Numbered from the stretch's first letter, positions 43,052 to 52,670 are shown. The stretch is 64,000 bases of DNA from Seonamhaeicola sp. ML3 (GCF_023273855.1 NZ_CP096884.1:3038001-3102000), one strand, 5' to 3'. Made by a program: numbers and translations. The notes: generated by a model not told the origin, from the letters alone.

Positions 43052-44959
43052 TTATTTCACTTCTTCGAAGTCTACGTCTTCAACGTCGCTTCCTTCATTA
43101 GCATCTCCTGCAGCAGCATCAGGTCCTGGTTGTGCACCACCTGCTTGTTGTGCTTCAGCCTGAGCTTTGTACATTTCTTCGCTAGCTACTTTCCAAGCTT
43201 CGTTCATTTTCTCTAAAGCTGGGTCTATCACAGCGACATCTTTAGTTTCGTAAGCTTTTTTCAATTCCTCTAAAGCATCTTGGATTGGTTGTTTTTTATC
43301 ATCGGATAATTTATCACCAAATTCCTCTAATTGCTTCTCCGTTTGGAAAATCATAGAATCAGCTTCGTTTAATTTCTTGGCTTCTTCTGCAGCTTTAGCA
43401 TCTGCTTCAGCATTTGCTTCGGCATCAGCTTTCATCTTTTGGATTTCTTCTTCAGTTAATCCAGAAGACGCTTCAATTCTAATATCTTGTTTCTTACCTG
43501 TCGCTTTATCTTCAGCAGATACTTTAATGATACCGTTGGCATCAATATCAAATGTTACTTCAATCTGAGGTGTACCACGTCTTGCTGGTGGAATACCATC
43601 CAAATGGAAACGTCCAATCGTTTTGTTATCGGCAGCCATTGGTCTTTCACCTTGTAACACGTGAATTTCAACAGAAGGCTGATTATCTGCAGCTGTAGAG
43701 AAAACCTGCGATTTCTTAGTAGGAATGGTAGTATTCGCCTCGATTAACTTAGTAAATACATTACCCATAGTTTCAATACCTAAAGATAATGGCGTTACGT
43801 CAAGTAACAATACATCTTTAACATCTCCAGTTAATACACCACCTTGGATACCAGCTCCTAAAGAAACAACTTCATCTGGATTTACACCTTTACTTGGTGC
43901 CTTTCCGAAGAATTTCTCAACAGCTTCCTGTACAGCAGGTATACGTGTAGAACCACCTACTAAAATCACTTCATCAATATCACTTTTACTTAATCCAGCA
44001 GCTTTTAATGCAGAAGCACATGGCTCGATAGTACGTTTTACTAAATCGTCGATTAATTGCTCAAATTTAGAACGTGTTAATGTACGTACCAAGTGTTTTG
44101 GTCCGCTAGCAGTAGCTGTAATATAAGGCAAGTTAATCTCTGTCTGTGCAGAAGATGATAACTCAATCTTAGCTTTTTCAGCTGCTTCTTTTAAACGTTG
44201 AAGTGACATTGGGTCCTGTCTTAAGTCCATAGACTCTTCAGCCTTAAACTCTTCAGCTAACCAGTTAATGATTTTTTCATCAACATCATCACCTCCTAAG
44301 TGTGTATCACCATCAGTAGATAATACTTCAAATACGCCATCACCTAATTCTAGGATGGAAACGTCATGTGTGCCACCACCAAAGTCAAATACAACTATTT
44401 TTTGGTCTGTTCCTTTTTTATCTAATCCGTAAGCTAATGCAGCAGCAGTAGGCTCGTTAATAATACGCTCTACTTTTAAACCAGCAATCTCACCAGCTTC
44501 TTTAGTAGCTTGACGTTGAGAATCGTTAAAGTAAGCAGGTACCGTAATTACAGCTCTACTTACATCTTGTCCCAAGTAATCCTCAGCCGTTTTCTTCATT
44601 TTTTGAAGAATCATAGCCGATAATTCTTGTGGTGTGTATAAACGTCCGTCAATGTCAACTCTAGGCGTGTCATTATCACCTTTTACAACTTTATATGGTA
44701 CACGTTCTGCTTCGTTTTTAGACTCAGAATATTTATTACCCATAAAACGCTTAATAGAATAAACCGTTTTAGTTGGGTTTGTTACCGCTTGTCTTTTTGC
44801 AGGATCACCAACTTTAATTTCTCCACCCTCAACAAATGCAATTACAGATGGCGTAGTACGCTTACCTTCTGCATTTGGGATTACAACAGGATCGTTCCCT
44901 TCCATTACCGAAACGCAAGAGTTGGTTGTTCCTAAATCGATTCCAATAATCTTACTCAT
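43052..44959 (-). CDS. dnaK: Molecular chaperone DnaK (Hsp70)
   Basis: The 635-residue chaperone has the actin-like ATPase ([14 protein letters not shown] at the start, then [14 protein letters not shown] near 190, and [13 protein letters not shown] near 335), the substrate domain and a lid ending in an acidic tail ([13 protein letters not shown]). The [10 protein letters not shown] sequence has His where Phe or Thr-Phe is common (GGGTFD), a tolerated change in this family. It stands without grpE or dnaJ. The 297-bp upstream region contains a perfect 17-bp palindrome; no CIRCE element is present. Confidence 0.97.
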   Translation of the reverse strand: MSKIIGIDLGTTNSCVSVMEGNDPVVIPNAEGKRTTPSVIAFVEGGEIKVGDPAKRQAVTNPTKTVYSIKRFMGNKYSESKNEAERVPYKVVKGDNDTPRVDIDGRLYTPQELSAMILQKMKKTAEDYLGQDVSRAVITVPAYFNDSQRQATKEAGEIAGLKVERIINEPTAAALAYGLDKKGTDQKIVVFDFGGGTHDVSILELGDGVFEVLSTDGDTHLGGDDVDEKIINWLAEEFKAEESMDLRQDPMSLQRLKEAAEKAKIELSSSAQTEINLPYITATASGPKHLVRTLTRSKFEQLIDDLVKRTIEPCASALKAAGLSKSDIDEVILVGGSTRIPAVQEAVEKFFGKAPSKGVNPDEVVSLGAGIQGGVLTGDVKDVLLLDVTPLSLGIETMGNVFTKLIEANTTIPTKKSQVFSTAADNQPSVEIHVLQGERPMAADNKTIGRFHLDGIPPARRGTPQIEVTFDIDANGIIKVSAEDKATGKKQDIRIEASSGLTEEEIQKMKADAEANAEADAKAAEEAKKLNEADSMIFQTEKQLEEFGDKLSDDKKQPIQDALEELKKAYETKDVAVIDPALEKMNEAWKVASEEMYKAQAEAQQAGGAQPGPDAAAGDANEGSDVEDVDFEEVK

Positions 44960-45037
44960 AATATATTTCTTTATTGTGTTGAATGTTCTTTTTTAAACTC
45001 GGTTTGTACTTGTCAATCTTTATGCCAAGTCAAAAAG

Positions 45038-45054
45038 TATGACACAGTGTCATA
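45038..45054. promoter_or_regulatory. Perfect 17-bp palindrome upstream of dnaK
   Basis: TATGACAC-A-GTGTCATA lies 79 bp before the dnaK ATG and is the only strong dyad in the 297-bp dnaK-panB divergent region. Its position fits an operator or activator site near the dnaK promoter. No other feature is seen in the gap. Confidence 0.45.
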
Positions 45055-45256
45055 TTATAGTATTTTAAAATATAGGTTTACAGTCTAACAAGGTTATAAT
45101 GGCACACACAAGACTATAAAAAACGTTGACAAACAACACGCTATTAGTGATTTCAGCCACACAGGAACAGGTAAAAGTATGCTATATAATTCTTGTTGAA
45201 AATGGTTTCTAATCTTTAATTTATTACTTTTACATGCTATATCTAAACCAAAAAAT

Positions 45257-46075
45257 ATGTCTACAGCAAAAAAAGAGTATAAGCGTGTAACGGTTAAATC
45301 GTTAGTGGATATGAAAGCCTCTAATGAAAAAATATCCATGCTTACCGCCTATGACTATACTATGGCAAAAATTGTTGATGGTGCTGGAGTTGATGTTATT
45401 CTAGTTGGAGACTCTGCTAGTAATGTTATGGCTGGTCATGAGACTACATTACCTATTACCTTGGATCAAATGATCTATCACGCCTCCTCTGTAATTAGAG
45501 CTATAGACCGCGCCTTGGTGGTTGTAGATTTACCCTTTGGAAGTTACCAAAGTGACCCAAAAGAGGCCTTACGATCTGCCATTAGAATCATGAAAGAAAG
45601 TGGTGCGCATTCTGTAAAACTTGAAGGTGGAAAAGAAGTAAAGGAGTCTATAAAACGAATTTTAAATGCTGGTATTCCCGTAATGGGCCATTTGGGATTA
45701 ACACCACAATCCATATATAAATTCGGGACATACACTGTTAGGGCAAAGGAAGAAGAAGAAGCTGATCAACTTATAAAAGATGCCAAAATGTTAGAACGTA
45801 CAGGTTGTTTTGCAATTGTACTTGAAAAAATACCTGCCAATCTTGCTAAGAAAGTAGCAGAAAGTGTTAGCATACCAATTATTGGAATTGGTGCTGGGCC
45901 ACATGTAGATGGACAAGTTTTGGTTGTTCATGATATGCTTGGGATGACTCACGAATTCAACCCGCGTTTCTTACGCAGATATTTGAATTTATATGAGGAC
46001 ATGACCAACGCTATGGAACAATATGTTTCTGATGTAAAAAGCTTGGATTTCCCTAATGAATCTGAGCAATATTAA
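45257..46075 (+). CDS. panB: 3-methyl-2-oxobutanoate hydroxymethyltransferase
   Basis: The 272-residue TIM-barrel enzyme adds a hydroxymethyl group from methylene-THF to ketoisovalerate in pantothenate synthesis. Seen: [37 protein letters not shown] (Mg site Asp), [12 protein letters not shown] and [17 protein letters not shown]. No other pan genes are close. A heptamer array begins 3 bp after the stop. Confidence 0.95.
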   Translation: MSTAKKEYKRVTVKSLVDMKASNEKISMLTAYDYTMAKIVDGAGVDVILVGDSASNVMAGHETTLPITLDQMIYHASSVIRAIDRALVVVDLPFGSYQSDPKEALRSAIRIMKESGAHSVKLEGGKEVKESIKRILNAGIPVMGHLGLTPQSIYKFGTYTVRAKEEEEADQLIKDAKMLERTGCFAIVLEKIPANLAKKVAESVSIPIIGIGAGPHVDGQVLVVHDMLGMTHEFNPRFLRRYLNLYEDMTNAMEQYVSDVKSLDFPNESEQY

Positions 46076-46078
46076 AAA

Positions 46079-46141
46079 CTGTTAGCTGTTAGCTGTTAGC
46101 TGTTAGCTGTTAGCTGTTAGCTGTTAGCTGTTAGCTGTTAG
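46079..46141 (+). repeat. Perfect CTGTTAG heptamer tandem array, nine copies
   Basis: 63 bp consist of nine identical CTGTTAG units with no interruption. It lies between panB and the RluA-type gene, 44 bp before the latter's ATG. Perfect short tandem copies are prone to slippage, so the copy number could vary and change the spacing or expression of the downstream gene. Confidence 0.95.
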
Positions 46142-46184
46142 CGAAAATAAAACTTTGCGTCTTGTCGACTTTGCGAGAAAAATA

Positions 46185-46886
46185 ATGGCATCAAAGACTC
46201 TTTCCAATAAAAACAACCTTATTGTTCTTTATGAGGACAATCATGTCATAATCGTTAATAAACGTGCTGGAGACATTGTACAAGGCGATAAAACCGGGGA
46301 TAAACCGTTAAGTGATGTTGTTAAAGAATACATCAAAGAGAAATACAATAAACCCGGCAATGTATTTCTTGGTACGGTACACAGATTAGATAGACCTACT
46401 ACGGGTATTATCATTTTTGCCCGAACAAGCAAAGCCTTACCAAGACTTAACAAACTCTTTTCGGAAAAAAAGGCACAAAAAACCTATTGGGCAGTTGTAA
46501 ACAATAAACCCCCTAAGAGTGAAGATACCTTAATTCATTGGCTTAAGAAAAACCCCAAGAACAATAAATCGTATGCACACACAAAAGAAGTTCGCGATAG
46601 TAAAAAAGCCGTTCTGCATTATAGAGTTTTAAAGACTCTGGATAATTATGTCTTACTGGAAATAAATTTGGAAACAGGGAGACATCATCAAATCCGCTCA
46701 CAACTTTCAAGCATAGGCTGTATTATTAAAGGTGATTTAAAATACGGTGCTAACCGAAGTAACAAAGATGCCAGTATTCATCTGCATGCAAGACAAATTC
46801 AATTTACACATCCCGTTTCTAAAGAAGATTTAAATATCATTGCACCGTTACCAGACGACCCCGTATGGAATGCTTGTTTGGTGTAA
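46185..46886 (+). CDS. RluA-family RNA pseudouridine synthase
   Basis: From the ATG at 46185 the product is 233 residues. The catalytic aspartate is in VHRLDRPTTG (Asp69), followed by IIFARTSKALPRLNKLF and the C-terminal LLEINLETGRHHQIRSQL. No S4 domain is present at the N-terminus. These enzymes isomerise specific uridines in rRNA or tRNA. An upstream in-frame TTG at 46155 would place the start just past the heptamer array, and is less likely. An aldehyde dehydrogenase gene follows after 27 bp. Confidence 0.9.
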   Translation: MASKTLSNKNNLIVLYEDNHVIIVNKRAGDIVQGDKTGDKPLSDVVKEYIKEKYNKPGNVFLGTVHRLDRPTTGIIIFARTSKALPRLNKLFSEKKAQKTYWAVVNNKPPKSEDTLIHWLKKNPKNNKSYAHTKEVRDSKKAVLHYRVLKTLDNYVLLEINLETGRHHQIRSQLSSIGCIIKGDLKYGANRSNKDASIHLHARQIQFTHPVSKEDLNIIAPLPDDPVWNACLV

Positions 46887-46913
46887 ATTAGATATATTTA
46901 TAAAAAACTTTAT

Positions 46914-48296
46914 TTGAACAGTATTCCCAACATAGTCTCGGTACAAAAAGACTTTTTCAAGACTCAGAAAACAAAAGATGTGTCCTATAGGTTGAAACTA
47001 TTAAAAGCCTTGAGACATGAAATCATTTCTAATGAACAGGCTATTTACGAGGCTCTGAAGAAAGATTTTAACAAGTCGGAATTCGAAAGTTTTTTGAGTG
47101 AATACGGATTAGTGTTTTCAGAACTGAACTTAGTAATCAAAAACCTGAAGAAATGGGCTAAACCTAAACGGGTCAAAGCTTCTTTGCTCACGTTCCCATC
47201 TAGAGACTATATTTACAAATCACCTTACGGCAATGTTTTGGTTATTGGTCCGTGGAATTATCCATTCCTGCTAACCATGGAGCCTTTAATCATGGCCATA
47301 GCCGCAGGCAATACAGTTGTATTAAAACCGAGTGAATTAACTACAAACACGTCTCAGTTAATTTCAGAAATTATTTCGAATGTATTTCCCGAACAGGTGG
47401 CTATTTCGGTTCAAGGTGGTGTACCTGTAGCTACTGAGTTATTGGCACAACGGTGGGATTATATATTCTTCACTGGAAGCGTACCTGTTGGTAAAATTAT
47501 TGCTAAGGCCGCTGCGAAACATTTAACGCCTGTAACATTAGAACTTGGCGGAAAATCACCTTGTATTATTGATGATACGGTTGATTTAAAACTAACTGCC
47601 AGACGAATAATCTGGGGTAAATTTTTGAATGGTGGACAAACTTGTATTGCAGCAGACTACATCATTGTAAAAGACAATATCAAAGGAGCTTTTATTGAAA
47701 AGTTGAAAAAGGAGATTATTAGAGCTTATGGTGATAACCCTAAAAGTTCCCAAGATTTTCCAAGAATAATTAACAAAAAACACACGAAAAGACTTGCCAG
47801 AGCGCTTGATGATGTTACTATTGTTTTTGGAGGAGAAGTAGATATTGAAAACAGGTACATCGCTCCTACCCTTGTAGATTCACCAAATTTAGACAGTGAA
47901 TTGATGACTAATGAAATATTTGGCCCCATACTTCCTATACTTACCTATAATACAGAAATGGACATAGAAAACATTATAAGAGCTTATGAGAAACCCTTGG
48001 CTTTTTATGTGTTTTCGAATAATAAATCGTTTGTTGATAGTACAATAAATAAATTTGAATTTGGAGGTGGCGCAGTGAATGATTTACTAATTCACTTTGG
48101 CAATCCTAAATTACCTTTTGGTGGTGTTGGCGCCAGTGGCATGGGCGCATACCATGGTAAATATGGTTTCGATACGTTTTCTCATGACAAATCCATCATT
48201 AAACGGGGTAATTGGATAGACCCATCTGCACGTTACGCATCCTATGGGTTTAAAAAATTGAACTTCATAAAAAAAATGTTCAGATGGTTTGGGTAG
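46914..48296 (+). CDS. Aldehyde dehydrogenase (class 3-like)
   Basis: The 460-residue NAD(P)-dependent enzyme has the cofactor loop FFTGSVPVGK (185-194), catalytic Glu210 in LELGGKSP and Cys244 in NGGQTCIAADY. The C-terminal hydrophobic end (KKLNFIKKMFRWFG) suggests membrane association, as in class 3 fatty aldehyde dehydrogenases. The only plausible start is a TTG at 46914, since no ATG precedes the conserved region. It oxidises aldehydes to acids; the substrate is unknown. Confidence 0.9.
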   Translation: MNSIPNIVSVQKDFFKTQKTKDVSYRLKLLKALRHEIISNEQAIYEALKKDFNKSEFESFLSEYGLVFSELNLVIKNLKKWAKPKRVKASLLTFPSRDYIYKSPYGNVLVIGPWNYPFLLTMEPLIMAIAAGNTVVLKPSELTTNTSQLISEIISNVFPEQVAISVQGGVPVATELLAQRWDYIFFTGSVPVGKIIAKAAAKHLTPVTLELGGKSPCIIDDTVDLKLTARRIIWGKFLNGGQTCIAADYIIVKDNIKGAFIEKLKKEIIRAYGDNPKSSQDFPRIINKKHTKRLARALDDVTIVFGGEVDIENRYIAPTLVDSPNLDSELMTNEIFGPILPILTYNTEMDIENIIRAYEKPLAFYVFSNNKSFVDSTINKFEFGGGAVNDLLIHFGNPKLPFGGVGASGMGAYHGKYGFDTFSHDKSIIKRGNWIDPSARYASYGFKKLNFIKKMFRWFG

Positions 48297-48300
48297 ACTT

Positions 48301-48428
48301 GAGTGGTCAATCTCAAATGAGAAAATTTATGTCAGTTTGAGTGATTTTTGAAAAAAATTGTATCGAAAAAAAATGAAATTTCGGCTAAAAATGCTTCTCG
48401 ATACAATCACACCTTAGCGTGACCACTC
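48301..48428. repeat. Long nested inverted repeat between convergent genes
   Basis: The outer arms GAGTGGTCA (48301-48309) and TGACCACTC (48420-48428) are perfect. Inside, TTGTATCGA (48358-48366) and TCGATACAA (48398-48406) form a second perfect pair. It fills the gap between the aldehyde dehydrogenase and histidine kinase genes and could terminate both. Confidence 0.75.
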
Positions 48429-48437
48429 GAAGTGACA

Positions 48438-49247
48438 TTAGGTGGTTTGACTAAAAGGGTAATTAAGTAGCAATTCCACGCCTTTTCCTTCTTCAGATTT
48501 TAATTCTAAATCAGCTCCAATTAAAGCTGCCCTACTCTTCATATTTAATAGACCTGCTCCTTTTTCTGTTTTAGTGATATCAAAACCTTTTCCGTCGTCT
48601 TTTGCAGTAATAACAAGGCTTTCAGGTTGATAATCTAATGTAATACTGAGGTTTTCAGCTTCAGAATATTTTACAGAATTGGATAAAAACTCTTGAATGA
48701 TCCGAAATAATATAATCTCATGTTTTCGATTGGTAAATGGTCTTTTATCTCCTTTTGTGAATTTTTTAGCCGAAGCAAACTTCATTTTCTTCAAGCGTTC
48801 TAACTCGTTGGAAACCGACTTCTCAAAACCAATATTGAGTACAACTTCATTATTCAATGTTCTTGACAGCGCACGAACTTCTTTTAAACTTTCGCGCAAT
48901 GCATCTGAAGTATCCTTAAACTTATCTTTAATTTCATCAGAAGCCTGCATTTTTAAGATGCTAAGTTGCATACTGGCAAAAGACAACAATTGCCCTACAT
49001 TGTCGTGCAATTCCCAACCTATATTTTTAAGCGTTTGTTCTTGGGTTTCGGTTTGTGCCTGGGTGATTTCTTCTTCAAAAGCCTGTTGCTGTTTGATTTT
49101 ATCGAGAATAAGTTTATTTTTCCGTTTTAAGAACACCACAAAAAACACAATGACTAAAGCGGTTACAATCACCAAAACGGCAATCATATAAATCAACAAA
49201 TAGCGCTCAGACGCCGTACTGGCTAATCGTTCTCCGGTTTGCACCAT
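48438..49247 (-). CDS. Sensor histidine kinase (HisKA_3 type)
   Basis: The 269-residue protein has one transmembrane helix (about 18-40), a coiled linker and the NarL-type dimerisation domain with the phosphoacceptor in WELHDNVGQ (His81), then an ATPase domain (N box EFLSNSVKYSE, G box DDGKGFD, GLLNMKSRA). It has no sensor domain of its own, so it may take its signal from the polytopic proteins encoded upstream. Its start overlaps the end of the frameshifted copy by 25 bp. No response regulator is adjacent. Confidence 0.85.
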   Translation of the reverse strand: MVQTGERLASTASERYLLIYMIAVLVIVTALVIVFFVVFLKRKNKLILDKIKQQQAFEEEITQAQTETQEQTLKNIGWELHDNVGQLLSFASMQLSILKMQASDEIKDKFKDTSDALRESLKEVRALSRTLNNEVVLNIGFEKSVSNELERLKKMKFASAKKFTKGDKRPFTNRKHEIILFRIIQEFLSNSVKYSEAENLSITLDYQPESLVITAKDDGKGFDITKTEKGAGLLNMKSRAALIGADLELKSEEGKGVELLLNYPFSQTT

Positions 49248-49967
49248 AATAAAGCAAAGGTATAAGTTAAATACATAAACATATTTGAAAATAAGTAGAT
49301 TAATTTTCGCAAAGTAATATAGTTAATATCTCCAAAAAACTCAGGGTGCCTAAATGGTTTACTCAAATCAAAAGAACCATAATACAAATGATAAAAAACC
49401 AACGGTGTAATGATTAACCACCATATAAAAATTACTACTGAAATATAAAAATTCAATGATTTATAAAAATAAAGTATTCTTTTCACTCTGCATCAACTCT
49501 ACAAAATAAAAGGTACAACAGGTAAATATCACTACAGCCCCAAGAATACTAAGTGTTGGAAAAGACATATGAAAAAAATCTTTCCAATTAATTACAATAA
49601 AAATGACAGAGAACACTAAATAGGCCCAACCAACATATTTAAGTATCATCTTTAAACGGGTACTTCTTAAAATTTTGTAATAATAGAAAGAAAAGAATAC
49701 AATAGCCGCAATTTTCCAACCTAAAGTGTACATCCAATAATTAGCTTCTATTAAAGTACCCATAAGAAAATGTAAAAACTTATCTGCCCTAACAAATCTT
49801 ACATATGACCCTGTAGTTTCTAAAAAAGCTATGTAAACCAGAAAGAAAATAAAGTACCTTGCCGGCGTATTTTTATATTTTCCATAAATCACTAAGCCAG
49901 TCATAGCGGCTATTATTTCTGCACTCTTGGTGAGAATGGAATAGTGTTCTATCAAAAACTCTCTCAT
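49223..49967 (-). pseudogene. Third copy of the polytopic membrane protein, frameshifted
   Basis: Two frames together reconstruct one ~247-residue homologue of the two upstream proteins: the first (49967 to 49461) ends after LMQSEK in NTLFL-stop, and the second (from 49486) continues as ILYFYKSLNFYISVVIFIWW. A single extra base in the A-rich run near 49476-49484 explains the break; 745 bp instead of 744 fits. Both halves are otherwise intact, so the mutation is recent, a sequencing error or a switchable site. The stop overlaps the kinase start. Confidence 0.8.
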
Positions 49968-50701
49968 TAAGTTTTATCAATATTATTTTCAGGTTTACAA
50001 AATATTAAGACAAAAGTGAAGGTTGAATACATAAAAATATTCGCAGATATATAGATAAGACGTCTAAGCTCAATATAATCAAAATCTCGTTCATATACCC
50101 CAACCGTATAGGAGGTGTAATTATCATAAAATACAATAGGCGTTATAATAAGCCACCATATAAAAATAGCAGCACTTATATAAAAATTTATGGATTTATA
50201 AAAAGTTAGAATTTTATCACTCTGTAATAATTCAATAAAATAAAATATGGTACATAAAAAAATGATTATAGCTCCTAAAATACTGATGATTGGAAAATAA
50301 CTTGTAAAAAAAGCGTTCCAGTTAAGCAGAATATATCCTATTGAAAAACAAAAAAATAGATAACTTGAGTATTTAATAATATTTTTAAAAAAATAGGACT
50401 TTAAAATTTTTCGATAATAGAAAGCAAAAAACATAATGGCTCCTATCTTCCAGTATAGAGTGGACCACCAATAGTTCTTCTCTATAAGAGTTCCGACTAA
50501 AAAACTTAAGATTTTTTCAGTATTGACAAAGCGAGTGTACCAGTTAAGTAAATCACAAATTGTAAGGCAAACCAAAAAGTAAATAAAGTACCTAACTACG
50601 CCTTTATTATATATATTAAATAAAAACACACCTGTTAAAGCTGCTATAGCTTCAACAGAATGTGTTAATAATATATAATTGTTTAATAAAAAATCTTTCA
50701 T
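49967..50701 (-). CDS. Polytopic membrane protein, tandem paralogue 2
   Basis: The 244-residue protein has about six to seven transmembrane helices. Conserved with its neighbours: YWKIGAIMFFAFYYRKIL, an FPIISILGAIIIF helix, a LLQSDKILTFYKSINFYIS segment, IFIWWLIITP and the end FVLIFCKPE. The family is not one I can name. Stop and start codons overlap with both neighbours at 49967 and 50701. It probably supplies a sensory or scaffolding membrane domain to the downstream kinase. Confidence 0.6.
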   Translation of the reverse strand: MKDFLLNNYILLTHSVEAIAALTGVFLFNIYNKGVVRYFIYFLVCLTICDLLNWYTRFVNTEKILSFLVGTLIEKNYWWSTLYWKIGAIMFFAFYYRKILKSYFFKNIIKYSSYLFFCFSIGYILLNWNAFFTSYFPIISILGAIIIFLCTIFYFIELLQSDKILTFYKSINFYISAAIFIWWLIITPIVFYDNYTSYTVGVYERDFDYIELRRLIYISANIFMYSTFTFVLIFCKPENNIDKT

Positions 50702-51414
50702 TAACTCTTTTCGATTGAAGTTTCAGGTTTACAAAATATCAAAGCAAAAGTAAAAGTAGAATACATAAAAATATTTGCGAATAAATAGATTTCCCATTTT
50801 AGAAATATGAAATTCCAATCCCAACTGGTATGGTACATATCATAAAATACTAGAGGCGTAATAATAAGCCACCAAATAAAAATAGCTGCACTAATGTAGA
50901 AGTTAATCGATTTATAGAAAGTTAAAATTCTATCGCTTTGGAGTATTTCAACAAAGTATAATACAGAACATAAAAAAACAACCACAGCTCCCAAAACACT
51001 AATAACCGGAAAGAACCGTATGAAAAACTCCTCCCAATGAAATCCAATGTAAATGATACAGAATGAAAAAAATAAAACTCCAGTTGTTTTAATAATTTTC
51101 CTAAAAGAAGCTCTTTCTAAAATTTTATAGTAGTAAAATGAAAAGAATACTATGGCGCCTATTTTCCAAAAACTAGTTGACCACCAATGGTTGGTAGCAA
51201 ATTTGGTGCCTTTTAAAAAACTCAAAAAACCATCTTTTACATAATATACATAACCCGCTAAAAAATCACACACAAACAAATAAACCAAAAACCAAATAAA
51301 AAATTTGGTTTTTGAGGTTTTAAACTTTTTAAACAATATAAGACCAGTAATAGCAGCTGACACTTCAGACAAGCTAACTAATAGGCTATAATTCTTATAC
51401 AGAAAATCTTCCAC
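50701..51414 (-). CDS. Polytopic membrane protein, tandem paralogue 1
   Basis: The 237-residue protein shares the paralogue features of its neighbours: FWKIGAIVFFSFYYYKIL, FPVISVLGAVVVF, ILQSDRILTFYKSINFYIS, IFIWWLIITPLVFYD and FALIFCKPE. About six to seven helices are predicted. The polar face of the FYYYKIL helix and the cysteine-containing end are conserved among all copies. It follows the 171-residue anchored protein gene by 6 bp. No enzyme motif is seen. Confidence 0.6.
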   Translation of the reverse strand: MEDFLYKNYSLLVSLSEVSAAITGLILFKKFKTSKTKFFIWFLVYLFVCDFLAGYVYYVKDGFLSFLKGTKFATNHWWSTSFWKIGAIVFFSFYYYKILERASFRKIIKTTGVLFFSFCIIYIGFHWEEFFIRFFPVISVLGAVVVFLCSVLYFVEILQSDRILTFYKSINFYISAAIFIWWLIITPLVFYDMYHTSWDWNFIFLKWEIYLFANIFMYSTFTFALIFCKPETSIEKS

Positions 51415-51420
51415 TATAAA

Positions 51421-51936
51421 CTATTGAGGGTACCCTCCTCCTCCATTACCATCATTCAATGGTGGTTTAGGCAAATCACCATCTCCTCCTTGCAAATTAA
51501 AGTTCACCATACTGGCTTTCTCAACAATTTTACTTCCAGTTGGGACTATAAAAATAGTAGATAAATCTTTTTTATCTGCAGAAATACTTTCTCCATAAAC
51601 TCCAAAATACACACGCAGACCAGTAAAAGTTTCTCCATCATTTTGGGTTTCCTGTTTTATGTAGGCTATGTAATCCTCAACATCTTTCAAAGACCACCAG
51701 GCTGATCTGTAATCATCTTTACCAACCATTTGTTGTGTAATAGAATCTAGAACAGGCTTCCTAAATTTTGTCCAATTATCGTTCAGTTCTTTGGCTTGTG
51801 CCACAGTAATAACTCCTTTTGGTTTTACAATTTTAGCCACAACGGCTTCTTCTTCTACTGCTTGTCTAGGACAAAAGAAATAAGTGGCTAAAGCACCTAT
51901 GATGAATCCTAGGATAATTAATCGTAAATTTTTCAT
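51421..51936 (-). CDS. Membrane-anchored protein with Gly/Pro-rich end, unknown
   Basis: The 171-residue protein has one N-terminal helix (about 5-21, ending in a CPRQ segment), an acidic linker, a folded domain (VITVAQAKELNDNWTKFRKP through GLRVYFGVYGES) and a glycine/proline-rich tail (LNDGNGGGGYPQ). It is probably periplasmic. As first gene of the operon with three polytopic proteins and a histidine kinase, it may be the ligand-facing part, an inference from position only. Confidence 0.6.
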   Translation of the reverse strand: MKNLRLIILGFIIGALATYFFCPRQAVEEEAVVAKIVKPKGVITVAQAKELNDNWTKFRKPVLDSITQQMVGKDDYRSAWWSLKDVEDYIAYIKQETQNDGETFTGLRVYFGVYGESISADKKDLSTIFIVPTGSKIVEKASMVNFNLQGGDGDLPKPPLNDGNGGGGYPQ

Positions 51937-52023
51937 GTTAAAATTCTTAGTTGGTTAATATATATACTTTCCTTAAATATAATAAAAAGATTTCATCTAC
52001 GTAAGAAATGAAACATAACACTA

Positions 52024-52650
52024 TTAACTAGGAAAACCTAACATATTCCCCATACCAACGGTAAACAACCAACTGCCAAAAATAGCATGTTCAATAGAAA
52101 CCAATAGTGTAGAATTGGTATTCCTATAGGTATATGCAAACAATAATCCGCCAATAAAGGTTAGTACAATGACAAGTGCATTTTTGAAGAATATGTGGCC
52201 CAAAGCAAAAATGACAGCATTTAAAAACAGAAAGAATTTTTCATTTGTTATCAAACTTCGATAACGTTGAAAAAAGAATGTACGATACAACAACTCCTGT
52301 GGATAAACAGATAACGTACTGTAGATAATCAATATGGCAACCCACATTTTGGGTTTGTTAAGCAATACTGTAAAAAGAGCGTCTTTGTCTGTAATCCAAA
52401 CAAATAAAGTGGTTACTAAAACAATAACCATAAACTTTACAAGGGTTTCTTTCCAAAATCTTTTCCAATTTAAATTTGGCGCAATTTTAAATTTTAGATT
52501 TTCAACCTTTAAAAGTATAAATATGACATAAGAAAACCCCAAAAGTGCCAATATCAACTTAATGATTGGTGCATAAGGTATGGTAAAGCTAATTGGAATT
52601 AACACATAGATTATGAAAAACTCCAAACCTAAATATATTTTATGTGTCAT
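52024..52650 (-). CDS. CPBP-family intramembrane protease-like protein
   Basis: The 208-residue protein has about six to seven transmembrane helices. The family motifs are present as PQELLYRTFFFQRY (motif 1, near 118), FALGHIFF (motif 2) and SIEHAIFG (motif 3). In motif 1 the usual Glu-Glu pair is Gln-Glu. CPBP members include CAAX-processing-type and bacteriocin-related proteases. It is separated by 87 bp from the operon upstream and 20 bp from the hydrolase gene. Confidence 0.75.
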   Translation of the reverse strand: MTHKIYLGLEFFIIYVLIPISFTIPYAPIIKLILALLGFSYVIFILLKVENLKFKIAPNLNWKRFWKETLVKFMVIVLVTTLFVWITDKDALFTVLLNKPKMWVAILIIYSTLSVYPQELLYRTFFFQRYRSLITNEKFFLFLNAVIFALGHIFFKNALVIVLTFIGGLLFAYTYRNTNSTLLVSIEHAIFGSWLFTVGMGNMLGFPS

Positions 52651-52670
52651 TAAAAATTATCTTCAATGCT

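Noticed and set aside
44960-45256. CIRCE/HrcA control of dnaK
   Set aside because: The TTAGCACTC...GAGTGCTAA inverted repeat is not present in the upstream region.
45094-45339. Minus-strand frame of 81 codons upstream of dnaK
   Set aside because: It overlaps the panB start on the other strand, has an irregular composition and no recognisable protein pattern.
46079-46141. CRISPR-like array
   Set aside because: The units are 7 bp and contiguous, with no spacers and no cas genes.
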